From contig JAGBCX010000032.1 in the NCBI GenBank assembly GCA_017937805.1, forward strand, positions 1-47,621: 47,621 bases of DNA, written 5' to 3'. The translations under genes and the position numbers were made by a program. Shown piece after piece: positions 17,691-25,337 of this stretch; within the stretch, counting starts at the first letter, position 1; the number at the start of each line of letters is the position of its first letter. Source of the stretch: Alistipes sp. Its GTDB lineage: Bacteria; Bacteroidota; Bacteroidia; Bacteroidales; Rikenellaceae. The notes below the pieces were generated by a model that was not told the DNA's origin, did not search any database, and saw only the letters and a list, made by a program, of their open reading frames with translations.

Positions 17691-20586
17691 ATCCGAAAAT
17701 CTCCTCCTGCGAGAGATACTTTATCTTGCCGAGTGTACCGATATACTTCATGTCGAGGTCGTGCTTGTCGCCCAAGATGCAGTAGGTGTAGGCTCTGCCC
17801 TTGATAAACTCCTGCTGGAACTTCACCACATCGTCGAGTGTAAGCGACTGAATACCCTCGTAGAGAGTCTTGTTGATATCCTCTTTAAGCCCGAACTTCT
17901 CCTGTTCGAGATAGCTCCACAATATATCCATCTTGGTAGTGCGTTTGCTCTCGATATTTGCCAATATGCCACTCTTTGCCAACTCAAATGCCTGCTCCGA
18001 ACGAGGCATATTTTCGATAATCTCGTCAAACGCTTCGACTGCCTGCTGCACTTTGTCGTTTTGCGTAGCGATAAAGGCGTAGAAGTAGTATGGGTGGTGC
18101 GGTACTTGCCCTTTTGCCAAGTAGGTGTATGCCGAGTATGCCAAACCACGAGCCTCGCGCATCTCTTGGAAAACAACAGAGTTCATACCGCCCGAGAAGT
18201 AGTTGTTGTAGAGATTGCCCACAGGCGAATAGTCGAGATTCCACTTATCGCCCTCACGACACGAGTATTGCATATAATATACCTGCTTTGCATTGTACTG
18301 TGCAAAGAGTACATTCGACTTTTTCACGGGTTTTGTAGGCACAGGCTCCGACTTCAAGTCGAGAAGGTTGTCGCTCGTCTTGTGTGTAGTATAGAGCATA
18401 CCTACAACATCGTTGAGGTGGAGTGGTCCATAGTACATTATACGGTGCTTTATCTGCGACAACTGCTTGATATTTGCGAGTAGCTCCTCCGAGGAAACCT
18501 TCTGCAACTCCTTGTTAGACATTGTACGTGTGCGAATGTAGTCGCCACCACAGAGGCAGTAGTTCTGCAAGCGGAGGAAGTTCTCCTGCTGTGAAGCCTT
18601 CGCATTGATGCGTTGTTGCTCGAAGTCGCTCTTTACACCCTGCAAAATATCCTCATCACCCTCAATATTGGCAGTGTAATCCTCGATAATGGCCATTGCA
18701 CGCTCCATATTCTCGGAAAGACCATTTATTATAAGGTAGGTCTTGTCGCCCGTTACGGTGATATTGAATGAGCAGGCGAGGTCGTACAACTCTCGTTGAA
18801 TCTCCTCTGCCGACTTCTCCTCGGTGCCAAGCAACTCCATATAGTCGGCTGCCAAAGCCATAGACTTAATGGTTGTTGTGCCAAAGTCGTAGAGGTAGAT
18901 AAGCGAGAATAGTTCGTTTGTTTCGTTACGCTTGTAGAGTACCTCCACACCGTTGTCGAGCAATGAATGACCTAAGTCGCGCTCATAATCCACAAATGCA
19001 GGCGATATAGGCTCAACCTCTACCTCTTGTAACTTGGCAAGATAATCGCTCTGTGCATCACGATTGGCCGAAATTGGCGTAATTGCAGGTTTCTCTATCT
19101 TCTTCTGCGACTTATCCTCACCCTGACGCTTATAGACTACACAGTAGCCATCGGTTGGCATATTCTTGTTAGCCCACTCTACGATATCCTTTTTGGAAAC
19201 CTTTGTGGCACGTTCCAATTCTGTCGCCACATCTTCCCAATCCAGACCATTTATAAATGCTGCCTCCATCTTGTAGGCGCGTGAGAAATTGCTCTCCAAG
19301 TTTGCCATCTCACCACGGCGATAGTTTGCTATGATTGATTTCAGAAGGGCGGAGTCGAACTCACCATTGCGCACCTTCTCAACCTCGGCAAGCAACAAAT
19401 CTCGTACCTCTTCAAGCGATTGTCCCTGCTTTGGCTCACCCTCCAAAATAACCACTCCTGCATCTGCAAGATATTGCACTCCGCCCCAAGCGTTAAGCAC
19501 CTTCTGCTCCTGCAAAAGGTCAGTGTCGAGCAGACCGCAATTTCCGCCATTCGAGAGTACTGACGAGAGAAGCGTACCAACGAGCGCGCCTTCGCTCTTC
19601 GCACCCTCAATAGGCCAAGCAATAGCTACACTCTCGCTCTCCAAGCCATAGACCTCCTCTTCGTAAACCTTTGCAAGAGGTTGTGGCTTATACTCCTCGA
19701 CCTTCGGGAGTTTGCGGTTTGGTTTGAGTTTTCCGAAGTACTTGTCAATAATCACAATAGCCTCGTCTGGGTTGAAATCGCCCGCCATACATATCGCCAT
19801 ATTGTTTGGCACATAGTAGGTCTTGTAGTAGTTCTTGATATTTGTGATTGACGGATTTTTCAGATGCTCCTGCTTGCCGATAGTGGTTTGTGTGCCGTAT
19901 GGGTGGTTGGGGAATGCTAATGCGAAAATTTTATCCGACACCTTCCAGCTATCCCTTGTAAGTCCCATGTTGTACTCCTCGTAAACAGTTTCGAGCTCGG
20001 TGTGAAAACCACGAATTACAGCATTCTCAAATCGCTCCGCCTGAATTTTTGCCCAATTCTCAATCTGATTTGACGGAATATCCTCGATATAGTTCGTTTC
20101 GTCATACGAGGTCCAAGCATTTGTGCCGTCAGCGCCGATAGCCTGCATCAACTTATCGTACTCGTTCGGGATGGCGTACTTCGAAGCCTCCTGCGATACG
20201 CTGTCAATCTTTGCATATATCGCCTTGCGCTCCGCCTCGTCAGTGGTTGCACGATAGACCTCGAACAGACGCTCAATTTCATCGAGCAGAGGCTTCTCGG
20301 CTTCGTAGTTCTGTGTGCCGAACTTATCTGTTCCTTTGAACATCAAATGTTCGAAGTAGTGCGCCAAACCGGTAGTCTCGGCAGGGTCATTCTTCGAGCC
20401 TACGCGCACGGCAATCATCGTCTGCAAACGCGGTTGCTCCTTGTTTACCGACATATATACTTTCAATCCGTTTCGAAGGGTGTATATGCGTGTAGCAGTA
20501 GCATCTCCCTCGACGCTCTCGTAGCGATAACCGCACGAAACGGCAACCATCGCTACCAAAATCATTAACCAACCAAATCTTTTCAT
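17686..20586 (-). CDS. M16-family zinc metallopeptidase lipoprotein
   Basis: 966 residues. MKRFGWLMILVAMVAVSC is a lipoprotein signal with Cys18. The inverted zinc motif is HYFEH (His76-Glu79-His80) in GLAHYFEHLMFKGTDKFG, and the distal glutamate lies in ETVYEEYNMG. A first M16 domain pair (about 30-480) is followed by a second pair (about 540-940) with RGLAYSAYTYLAKG, the usual inactive half. This is the two-half pitrilysin/PqqL-like layout found in Bacteroidota envelopes. It likely degrades peptides at the envelope. It lies downstream of panC-panD-DUF456 on the same strand, with 50 bases of repeats before it, so partial co-transcription is possible. Confidence 0.93.
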   Translation of the reverse strand: MKRFGWLMILVAMVAVSCGYRYESVEGDATATRIYTLRNGLKVYMSVNKEQPRLQTMIAVRVGSKNDPAETTGLAHYFEHLMFKGTDKFGTQNYEAEKPLLDEIERLFEVYRATTDEAERKAIYAKIDSVSQEASKYAIPNEYDKLMQAIGADGTNAWTSYDETNYIEDIPSNQIENWAKIQAERFENAVIRGFHTELETVYEEYNMGLTRDSWKVSDKIFALAFPNHPYGTQTTIGKQEHLKNPSITNIKNYYKTYYVPNNMAICMAGDFNPDEAIVIIDKYFGKLKPNRKLPKVEEYKPQPLAKVYEEEVYGLESESVAIAWPIEGAKSEGALVGTLLSSVLSNGGNCGLLDTDLLQEQKVLNAWGGVQYLADAGVVILEGEPKQGQSLEEVRDLLLAEVEKVRNGEFDSALLKSIIANYRRGEMANLESNFSRAYKMEAAFINGLDWEDVATELERATKVSKKDIVEWANKNMPTDGYCVVYKRQGEDKSQKKIEKPAITPISANRDAQSDYLAKLQEVEVEPISPAFVDYERDLGHSLLDNGVEVLYKRNETNELFSLIYLYDFGTTTIKSMALAADYMELLGTEEKSAEEIQRELYDLACSFNITVTGDKTYLIINGLSENMERAMAIIEDYTANIEGDEDILQGVKSDFEQQRINAKASQQENFLRLQNYCLCGGDYIRTRTMSNKELQKVSSEELLANIKQLSQIKHRIMYYGPLHLNDVVGMLYTTHKTSDNLLDLKSEPVPTKPVKKSNVLFAQYNAKQVYYMQYSCREGDKWNLDYSPVGNLYNNYFSGGMNSVVFQEMREARGLAYSAYTYLAKGQVPHHPYYFYAFIATQNDKVQQAVEAFDEIIENMPRSEQAFELAKSGILANIESKRTTKMDILWSYLEQEKFGLKEDINKTLYEGIQSLTLDDVVKFQQEFIKGRAYTYCILGDKHDLDMKYIGTLGKIKYLSQEEIFGY

Positions 20587-20622
20587 AATTAAGAATTGAG
20601 AATTAAGAATTGAGAATTACCA
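20585..20622. repeat. AATTAAG/AATTGAG heptamer repeat
   Basis: Five units AATTAAG, AATTGAG, AATTAAG, AATTGAG, AATTACC directly upstream of the M16 gene start on the minus strand. Confidence 0.8.
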
Positions 20623-20636
20623 AGTTGTGTTCTCGT

Positions 20637-21125
20637 CTAAAAGGCATTTTTGAATACATCAATGCAAATCTCCACCGTAAGCCACAGCGACAGTGCGAGT
20701 TTTATGCCCGTACCGACAAAGAATGAGAGGAACGAGCCAAAGCCACTTCGTAATGCGCGTTGCTTATCGCTATTGTCAAAAATCAACTCTCCAAGCACTG
20801 CGCCCACAAATGGTCCTACAATAATACCGATAGGTCCAAAGAGGAATCCGCCCAAAACACCTGCCATTGCTCCGCGTTCGCCCGCCTTCGAGCCGCCGAA
20901 CTTCTTGGTCATATACGAAGGCAACAGATAGTCGAGCACCGATACAATAAGTGTAAGAACTCCGAAAACTACAAGCCAAGCGACAGATATTTCGGAGTAT
21001 GTGCAGAAGTATAGGCACAAGTAACCTGCGTAAGCAAGTGCCACGCCCGGCAGTACGGGAACGATACAGCCCACACAACCCACCACACCGAACAATACGG
21101 CAAGTATCGACAATAAGGTGTCCAT
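20637..21125 (-). CDS. DUF456 family membrane protein
   Basis: 162 residues, hydrophobic. It has an N-terminal membrane segment (4-30), a second near 35-60 with GVLTLIVSVLDYLLPSY, a Gly-rich GAMAGVLGGFLFGPIGIIVG segment and a C-terminal segment with FVGTGIKLALSLWL. The GxxxG-rich pattern and the DYLLP element fit DUF456 (PF04306), a family of unknown function. Its start lies one base after the panD stop, so it is translated from the panC-panD transcript. A role connected to pantothenate is not implied by the family. Confidence 0.88.
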   Translation of the reverse strand: MDTLLSILAVLFGVVGCVGCIVPVLPGVALAYAGYLCLYFCTYSEISVAWLVVFGVLTLIVSVLDYLLPSYMTKKFGGSKAGERGAMAGVLGGFLFGPIGIIVGPFVGAVLGELIFDNSDKQRALRSGFGSFLSFFVGTGIKLALSLWLTVEICIDVFKNAF

Positions 21126-21126
21126 T

Positions 21127-21480
21127 CTACTTTACGAGTTGGTTAGTTTCGGTATCTGGGAAAATTACACTCGGCTCAAAGGTTTTTGCCTCCTCGAAAT
21201 CCATCGAAGCATAGGAGATGATGATAACTATATCCCCCACATTTGCCTTGTGTGCTGCTGCGCCATTCAGGCAGATAACGCCACTGCCGGCCTCGCCCGG
21301 AATGGCGTATGTTTCGAGTCGCTCGCCATTGGTGACATTTACCACCTGCACCTTCTCGCCACGAATGATGTTTGCCGCCTCCATCAATGCCGAGTCAATA
21401 GTAATACTGCCTACATAATCGACATTCGCCTGCGTAACTTTTACGCGGTGAATCTTTGATTTTAAGACCTCGATAGTCAT
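21127..21480 (-). CDS. panD: Aspartate 1-decarboxylase precursor
   Basis: 117 residues, standard length. The self-cleavage site Gly24-Ser25 is in [12 protein letters not shown]; cleavage creates the N-terminal pyruvoyl group that decarboxylates aspartate to beta-alanine. Also present are the IHRVKVTQ start, [16 protein letters not shown] and the [20 protein letters not shown] block. One base separates its start from the panC stop. Product feeds PanC directly. Confidence 0.97.
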   Translation of the reverse strand: MTIEVLKSKIHRVKVTQANVDYVGSITIDSALMEAANIIRGEKVQVVNVTNGERLETYAIPGEAGSGVICLNGAAAHKANVGDIVIIISYASMDFEEAKTFEPSVIFPDTETNQLVK

Positions 21481-21481
21481 T

Positions 21482-22318
21482 TTATTTAAGTTTTATGTTA
21501 TCTATCAATCTGATTTCGCCTGCCTGAACTGCTATGCAACCCTGCACACGCTCCGAGTCGCTCCACTCCTCGATAGTCTGCATCGAGAGCGCATCGACTG
21601 CTGCGAAATATATCACTTTCAGAAGTTCGTTCTTCTCCACCTCGGCTGTTACCCACGCAGTGAGTTCTGCAGGCGACATCTCGCCAACTTTCGACTGTGC
21701 TGCGCTCAATACCTCGTAGATATGAGGTGCTGCGGCACGATGCGCAGGTGTGAGAAGCAGGTTGCGAGATGAACGAGCCAAGCCGTCAAAGTCGCGGATA
21801 ATAGGACAGTCGATAATCTCAACCTTCAAGCCGAGTTGCTTGACCATAGCGCGAATTACGGCAATCTGCTGAAAATCCTTCTCGCCGAAGTAGGCGCAAG
21901 TGGGCTTCACGATATCGAACAAACGACTTACAACTTGTGCTACGCCATTGAAGTGTCCGGGACGAGTTGCGCCCTCCATCACCTTGTCAATCTGACCGAA
22001 GTCGAACTGGCGAGTGTCAGGCTCAGGATAAATCTCCTCGACCGAAGGGAAGAGTACCAAATCCACCCCTGCATCTGCCAACATCGCTGCATCTGCCTCA
22101 GGTGTACGAGGGTAGTTTTTGAGGTCGTTCTTATCGTTGAACTGCGTTGGGTTTACGAAGACACTCGCTACCACCACATCGCACTCATTGCGTGCGCGAG
22201 CCACGAGCGAGATATGTCCTTCGTGCAGTGCGCCCATTGTAGGGACAAAACCTATCTTTTTACCTTGGCATGCCGAGAGCTCCTCGCGCAATGCCTTGAC
22301 TGTTGAAACTGCTTTCAT
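21482..22318 (-). CDS. panC: Pantothenate synthetase
   Basis: 278 residues from the ATG at 22318. An upstream in-frame TTG at 22345 is rejected because it falls in the promoter box. Motifs are [14 protein letters not shown] (HIGH-like ATP site), [17 protein letters not shown] (KMSK-like region near), and SSRNLLL. It joins pantoate and beta-alanine with ATP to make pantothenate. Panthothenate branch partners panB and panE are not in the window. First gene of the panC-panD-DUF456 unit. Confidence 0.97.
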   Translation of the reverse strand: MKAVSTVKALREELSACQGKKIGFVPTMGALHEGHISLVARARNECDVVVASVFVNPTQFNDKNDLKNYPRTPEADAAMLADAGVDLVLFPSVEEIYPEPDTRQFDFGQIDKVMEGATRPGHFNGVAQVVSRLFDIVKPTCAYFGEKDFQQIAVIRAMVKQLGLKVEIIDCPIIRDFDGLARSSRNLLLTPAHRAAAPHIYEVLSAAQSKVGEMSPAELTAWVTAEVEKNELLKVIYFAAVDALSMQTIEEWSDSERVQGCIAVQAGEIRLIDNIKLK

Positions 22319-22343
22319 CTTTTGGTTATATACTTGTGGGCGC

Positions 22344-22351
22344 AAATATAG
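22344..22351 (-). promoter_or_regulatory. Predicted panC -7 box
   Basis: TATATTTG on the minus strand, about 26 bases before the panC ATG. This box settles the choice of the panC start. Confidence 0.6.
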
Positions 22352-22362
22352 AAAAAAACTTT

Positions 22363-22405
22363 CAGTTTTTAATTAAAAATTAAAAGTTAAGAGTTAAAAG
22401 TTGTT
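22363..22405. repeat. AATTAAA/AGTTAAA heptamer repeat
   Basis: Five degenerate units (AATTAAA, AATTAAA, AGTTAAG, AGTTAAA, AGTTGTT) between the panC promoter and the rplT downstream region. Confidence 0.75.
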
Positions 22406-22430
22406 TTTTAGGGGGTGGCGTAGGTATTTT

Positions 22431-22643
22431 GGCAATCGTAAAAGCAGTTAAAAGATTTAATGGAACAGAACGTAGTTCTGTGACAAGCCGCCCTTTTCCA
22501 AAGGGAGGTTTGGAGGGAATGTAAATATGTAAGCAGTTAAATAGTAGGCGATGTCCTACAAAAAAGAAGGTCACAGCTCAATGAACCATGACCTCGCAAA
22601 TTGCAACAAGTGCAACTACTATTTAACTGCTTTTACGATTGCC
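22431..22643. repeat. Inverted copies of the rplT 3' end
   Basis: The last coding bases of rplT with its stop (plus-strand 22616-22643) recur inverted twice downstream: GGCAATCGTAAAAGCAGTTAAA at 22431-22452 (22 of 22 bases) and AAGCAGTTAAATAGTAG at 22531-22547 (17 of 17). Between them lie small hairpins: ACAGAAC-GTA-GTTCTGT, CCCTTT-TCC-AAAGGG, GTAGG-CGATGT-CCTAC and AGGTCA/TGACCT. No gene is seen in this stretch of about 270 bases. Confidence 0.85.
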
Positions 22644-22963
22644 TCGAATGCTTTTGGCTCGTTCATTGCCAAGTCAGCCATAACCTTGCGGTTAAGGGCG
22701 ATACCCTTAGCATTGACTTTACCGATAAATTCTGAGTAGGTCATACCGTAAGCGCGAACTGCAGCGTTGATACGAGTAATCCACAACGAACGGAATGTAC
22801 GCTTCTTGAGTCGGCGGTGTGCATAAGCATACTGCAAACCCTTCTCGACAGTGTTTTTCGCTACTGTCCAAACGTTTCCCCTTGAACCAAAGTTACCTTT
22901 GGCAAGCTTCAAAACCTTTTTTCTTCTTGCGCGTGATGCGACAGCATTTACTGAACGTGGCAT
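22619..22963 (-). CDS. rplT: 50S ribosomal protein L20
   Basis: 114 residues, usual length. It starts [19 protein letters not shown] and has the [19 protein letters not shown] and [11 protein letters not shown] blocks of L20. L20 binds 23S rRNA early in large-subunit assembly and in several bacteria represses its own mRNA. It follows rpmI after a 106-base spacer that can fold. Its 3' end is duplicated in inverted orientation downstream. Confidence 0.98.
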   Translation of the reverse strand: MPRSVNAVASRARRKKVLKLAKGNFGSRGNVWTVAKNTVEKGLQYAYAHRRLKKRTFRSLWITRINAAVRAYGMTYSEFIGKVNAKGIALNRKVMADLAMNEPKAFEAIVKAVK

Positions 22964-22987
22964 AGTTTAAAAGTTTTTGATGAGATT

Positions 22988-23025
22988 AACAGCGGCACGA
23001 TTCTCTCGTACTCTTTAGGGCTGTT
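22988..23025 (-). promoter_or_regulatory. Structured spacer between rpmI and rplT (possible L20 autoregulatory site)
   Basis: On the mRNA strand AACAGC pairs with GCTGTT, and inside GTACGA pairs with TCGTGC around a GAGAA loop, leaving a lopsided internal loop CCTAAAGA. L20 is known to repress its own operon in other phyla through rRNA-like mRNA structures. The site sits 25 bases before the rplT start. The regulatory role is inference. Confidence 0.4.
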
Positions 23026-23069
23026 TCACCTCGGTTAATAAAAAATGTTTAACTTTTTTGTGGTTAAGA

Positions 23070-23264
23070 TTATTTAACCAACAACTTCAAAAGCTTAGGC
23101 TCGTCAACACTCGAAACAACGCCGGTGTGGCAGAGGTTACGCTTTTGTTTTGTAGTCTTTTTGGTCAGGATGTGACTGTGATAAGCGTGCTTACGCTTGA
23201 TCTTACCTGTGCCGGTGAAAGAAAAACGCTTCTTTGCAGCGGCATTTGTTTTCATCTTTGGCAT
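23070..23264 (-). CDS. rpmI: 50S ribosomal protein L35
   Basis: 64 residues, [33 protein letters not shown] is the L35 signature (only part quoted is needed: [12 protein letters not shown]). It is a small basic large-subunit protein. It is first in the rpmI-rplT unit, with its own TACCTTTG box about 38 bases upstream. infC, the usual upstream neighbour, is absent; the next 460 bases hold repeats and then an unrelated lipoprotein. Confidence 0.98.
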   Translation of the reverse strand: MPKMKTNAAAKKRFSFTGTGKIKRKHAYHSHILTKKTTKQKRNLCHTGVVSSVDEPKLLKLLVK

Positions 23265-23301
23265 AATCGTAAAAATGTTTAATTAGTTAATAAATAGCCC
23301 G

Positions 23302-23309
23302 CAAAGGTA
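23302..23309 (-). promoter_or_regulatory. Predicted rpmI -7 box
   Basis: TACCTTTG on the minus strand, leader of about 30 bases. It indicates transcription of rpmI-rplT independent of any infC gene. Confidence 0.55.
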
Positions 23310-23317
23310 AGAAGAAA

Positions 23318-23400
23318 AATTAAGAATTAAAAATTAAGAATTAAAAATTGTTAAAATTTTACAGAATTAAGGGCTAATAACGGCTAATAACGGGTAGTAA
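23318..23400. repeat. AATTAAA/AATTAAG heptamer run and GGCTAATAAC decamer run
   Basis: About five units alternating AATTAAA and AATTAAG (23318-23350), then three units of GGCTAATAAC/GGGTAGTAAG (about 23372-23400). Confidence 0.75.
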
Positions 23401-23440
23401 GGGGGCACTGAAAGAGTTGAGAGATTTTTTTTAGGAGTTT

Positions 23441-23658
23441 GTAGGAGCCGGGCTGCGCCCTTAATAGGAGGCGCAATTCGTAGAATTGCTTAATAGGAGG
23501 CGTAGTCTTGCGACTACTTGATAGGATAGAATTAGGGAATTTACTGGAGCAAAATCCTATCGGCCGACTTGTCGGCATTTCCTATCATAGGCAGAGCCTA
23601 TTTCCCATAAAGGAGCATTGCTCCGCCTCCCATCAAGCACCGCAGGTGCGCCTCCTAC
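23441..23658. repeat. Array of small hairpins with constant flanks and variable stems
   Basis: Units of the form TAGGAGGCG-stem-loop-stem-CTT. Stems seen on the left: GGGC/GCCC, CAATTC/GAATTG, TAGTC/GACTA. The right half carries the same unit in inverted orientation: CACC/GGTG, GAGCA/TGCTC, ATAGGC/GCCTAT, CCGAC/GTCGG. Loops are TGC, GTA, TTGC, TCT or AAG. The whole is bounded by GTAGGAG and CTCCTAC, giving one large nested palindrome. No coding frame is credible. Confidence 0.8.
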
Positions 23659-23666
23659 AAAAACAA

Positions 23667-23696
23667 ACCCTCCGCAGAGTGTTTTCTGCGGAGGGT
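23667..23696. terminator. Intrinsic terminator of the leucine-rich repeat gene
   Basis: Perfect 12-bp stem ACCCTCCGCAGA/TCTGCGGAGGGT with loop GTGTTT. On the minus strand it follows the gene ending at 23724 and runs into TTTGTTTTTG. Confidence 0.85.
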
Positions 23697-23723
23697 GAAG
23701 CCAATGGCTAAAAGCCCCAATAA

Positions 23724-24980
23724 TTAAAAGACATATTCTGTAATAAAAAAGGCATAATCTTTCCAGCCATCTTTGGCTTTATAAGCATCGACCGAATCAG
23801 TCGGCACATAGATTGTTAGAGATGCATTGTTTGTTGGAAGCGCACTGCTACCAAATGTTGGCGGCGTTGTCGGTTTGCAATATACACTTGCCAGCGAGGA
23901 GCAACCAGAGAATGCATAATCTCCAATCGAAGTAACACTATTGCCGATTGTAACACTTGTCAGCGAGGTACTCCGTATGAATGCAAACTTTCCAATCGAA
24001 GTAACGCCATCAGGAATTGTAATACTTGTCAGGCTACTGCAAAAACCGAATGCTTCATTTCCAATCGAAGTAACGCTACAATTATCACTGATTGTAATAC
24101 TTGTCAGCGAGGAGCAACCAGAGAATGCACTACCTCCAATCGAAGTAACGCTATTGCCGATTGTAACACTTGTCAGCGAGGTGTAACCAGAGAATGCATA
24201 ATTTTTAATCTCTGTAATATCCGAAGGAATAGTAATATCGGTTAATTCGCTATCATTAAGATAGAGTTTTGCTCCGTTGCAGAGAGGATTTGCATTATAG
24301 CCAAAACTTATCTTACACCAAGCCGATAAGTCGGAAATATCTACACTTATCAGCGAGGTGCAACCAGAGAATGCACTCTCTCCAATCGAAGTAACGCCAT
24401 TGCCGATTGTAGCACTTGTCAGCGAGGAGCAACCATTGAATGCGTTGCCTCCAATTTCAGTAACAGCATTTGGAATAGCAATCTTTTTGAGATTAGTACA
24501 GCCATTAAATGCCGATGTGCCGATAATTGTAAGTTGCTCTGGTAGAGTGATTTTTACAAGGCTGACACAGCCCTCGAATGCGTTATTGGCAATCTTTTCG
24601 AGAGAGGTAAAGTACTTCAACTCGGTAAATGCCAAGATTGACGAGCCCTTGAATGCTGTGCCAAGGTCGGTAACGGCTGCTGCCTCCTCGTACGACAACT
24701 CGCCATCTTCGTTCTCATCCCAATGGAGCGTACAGAGGAGTTTGGTGTTTTCATCTTGGAACTTGATAGCCTGCGTCTTGTCGGCAGGAATCTCCTCTCC
24801 ACCACCTTCTTCGCCACCTTCTCCACCGCCCGGATTGTCAGGATTATCTCCGCCACCTTGGTTACCACTGCCGGGTTGTTCGGTGTTGTTGCCATTGTTG
24901 TCGTCATCAAGTCCGCCACCCGACGTACAAGCGGTGAAAATCATTCCTACCGCTGCCAATAAAAATAAAAGTTTTTTCAT
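23724..24980 (-). CDS. BspA-type leucine-rich repeat surface lipoprotein
   Basis: 418 residues. MKKLLFLLAAVGMIFTAC is a lipoprotein signal (Cys18). A low-complexity Asn/Gly/Glu linker (20-65) precedes an EF-hand/dockerin-like calcium loop DENEDGELSYEE (88-99), then about ten LRR_5 (TpLRR) repeats with the motif SVTIGNSVTSIGGSAFSGC. The final part (TPPTFGSSALP, LTIYVPTDSVDAYK) is the common BspA end. Proteins of this type are exposed on the cell surface and bind host or bacterial partners; here the ligand is unknown. The near-identical repeats are expected to recombine, so the repeat number may vary among strains. A putative promoter lies about 250 bases upstream. Confidence 0.92.
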   Translation of the reverse strand: MKKLLFLLAAVGMIFTACTSGGGLDDDNNGNNTEQPGSGNQGGGDNPDNPGGGEGGEEGGGEEIPADKTQAIKFQDENTKLLCTLHWDENEDGELSYEEAAAVTDLGTAFKGSSILAFTELKYFTSLEKIANNAFEGCVSLVKITLPEQLTIIGTSAFNGCTNLKKIAIPNAVTEIGGNAFNGCSSLTSATIGNGVTSIGESAFSGCTSLISVDISDLSAWCKISFGYNANPLCNGAKLYLNDSELTDITIPSDITEIKNYAFSGYTSLTSVTIGNSVTSIGGSAFSGCSSLTSITISDNCSVTSIGNEAFGFCSSLTSITIPDGVTSIGKFAFIRSTSLTSVTIGNSVTSIGDYAFSGCSSLASVYCKPTTPPTFGSSALPTNNASLTIYVPTDSVDAYKAKDGWKDYAFFITEYVF

Positions 24981-25148
24981 AATTGTTTGTTATTTAGTGT
25001 TTTGTTTTGTGTTATTTTAATGAGTTTAGGGAAGTTAGTGAGATTAGTGAATTTAGCGATATGTTATTTTCCCTAATTTCCTTAAATTCTCTAAACTCCT
25101 TAAACTTTCTTCTATTTTGCTTTTTCTAACTCGCTGACTATCAACGAA

Positions 25149-25180
25149 ATACCCCCCCCCGAAAAATCGGGGAGGGGTAT
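25149..25180. terminator. C9-tract hairpin
   Basis: ATACCCC...CCGA-AAAA-TCGGGGAGGGGTAT, a stem of about 13 bp containing nine consecutive C. It could be a terminator-like or leader structure; it lies between divergent genes, in the possible 5' leader of the LRR gene. Function uncertain. Confidence 0.45.
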
Positions 25181-25232
25181 TTATATACCCTTATTGTGCA
25201 AAATTGTCCACCATTTCGCTGATATGTTACTG

Positions 25233-25240
25233 CAAAAGTA
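25233..25240 (-). promoter_or_regulatory. Possible -7 box of the LRR lipoprotein gene
   Basis: TACTTTTG on the minus strand, about 250 bases before the start at 24980. If used, the 5' leader contains the C9 hairpin and the facing 9-base repeats. Confidence 0.35.
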
Positions 25241-25337
25241 TAAAAATTTTAGTTAAATCTAAAATCGCAGGGTGAAAAATATGCAAAACGGCACAAAACT
25301 TGCCCTAACACTCTCGAAATTCTTAAAAAACAGCAAA

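Larger units (their letters stand above)
24981..25337. other. Non-coding stretch between LRR lipoprotein and rubrerythrin genes
   Basis: Holds two facing blocks of a 9-base repeat (25022-25057: GAGTTTAGG, GAAGTTAGT, GAGATTAGT, GAATTTAGC; 25071-25106: CCCTAATTT, CCTTAAATT, CTCTAAACT, CCTTAAACT) that can form a long imperfect hairpin; a C9/G-rich hairpin at 25149-25180; and a minus-strand TACTTTTG box at 25233-25240. The in-frame GTG/ATG codons at 25272 and 25281 are not used as the rubrerythrin start. No gene seen. Confidence 0.65.

Noticed and set aside
23441..23658. Possible CRISPR array
   Set aside because: Units are about 30 bases, orientation flips in the middle, the variable part is self-complementary, and no cas gene is near.
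23384..23711. Short frames on both strands over the hairpin array
   Set aside because: The DNA is explained by hairpin units; the translations follow the repeat and lack start context.
24358..25020. 220-aa plus-strand frame opposite the LRR lipoprotein
   Set aside because: Its repetitive Pro/Ser content mirrors the LRR repeats and low-complexity linker on the true strand.
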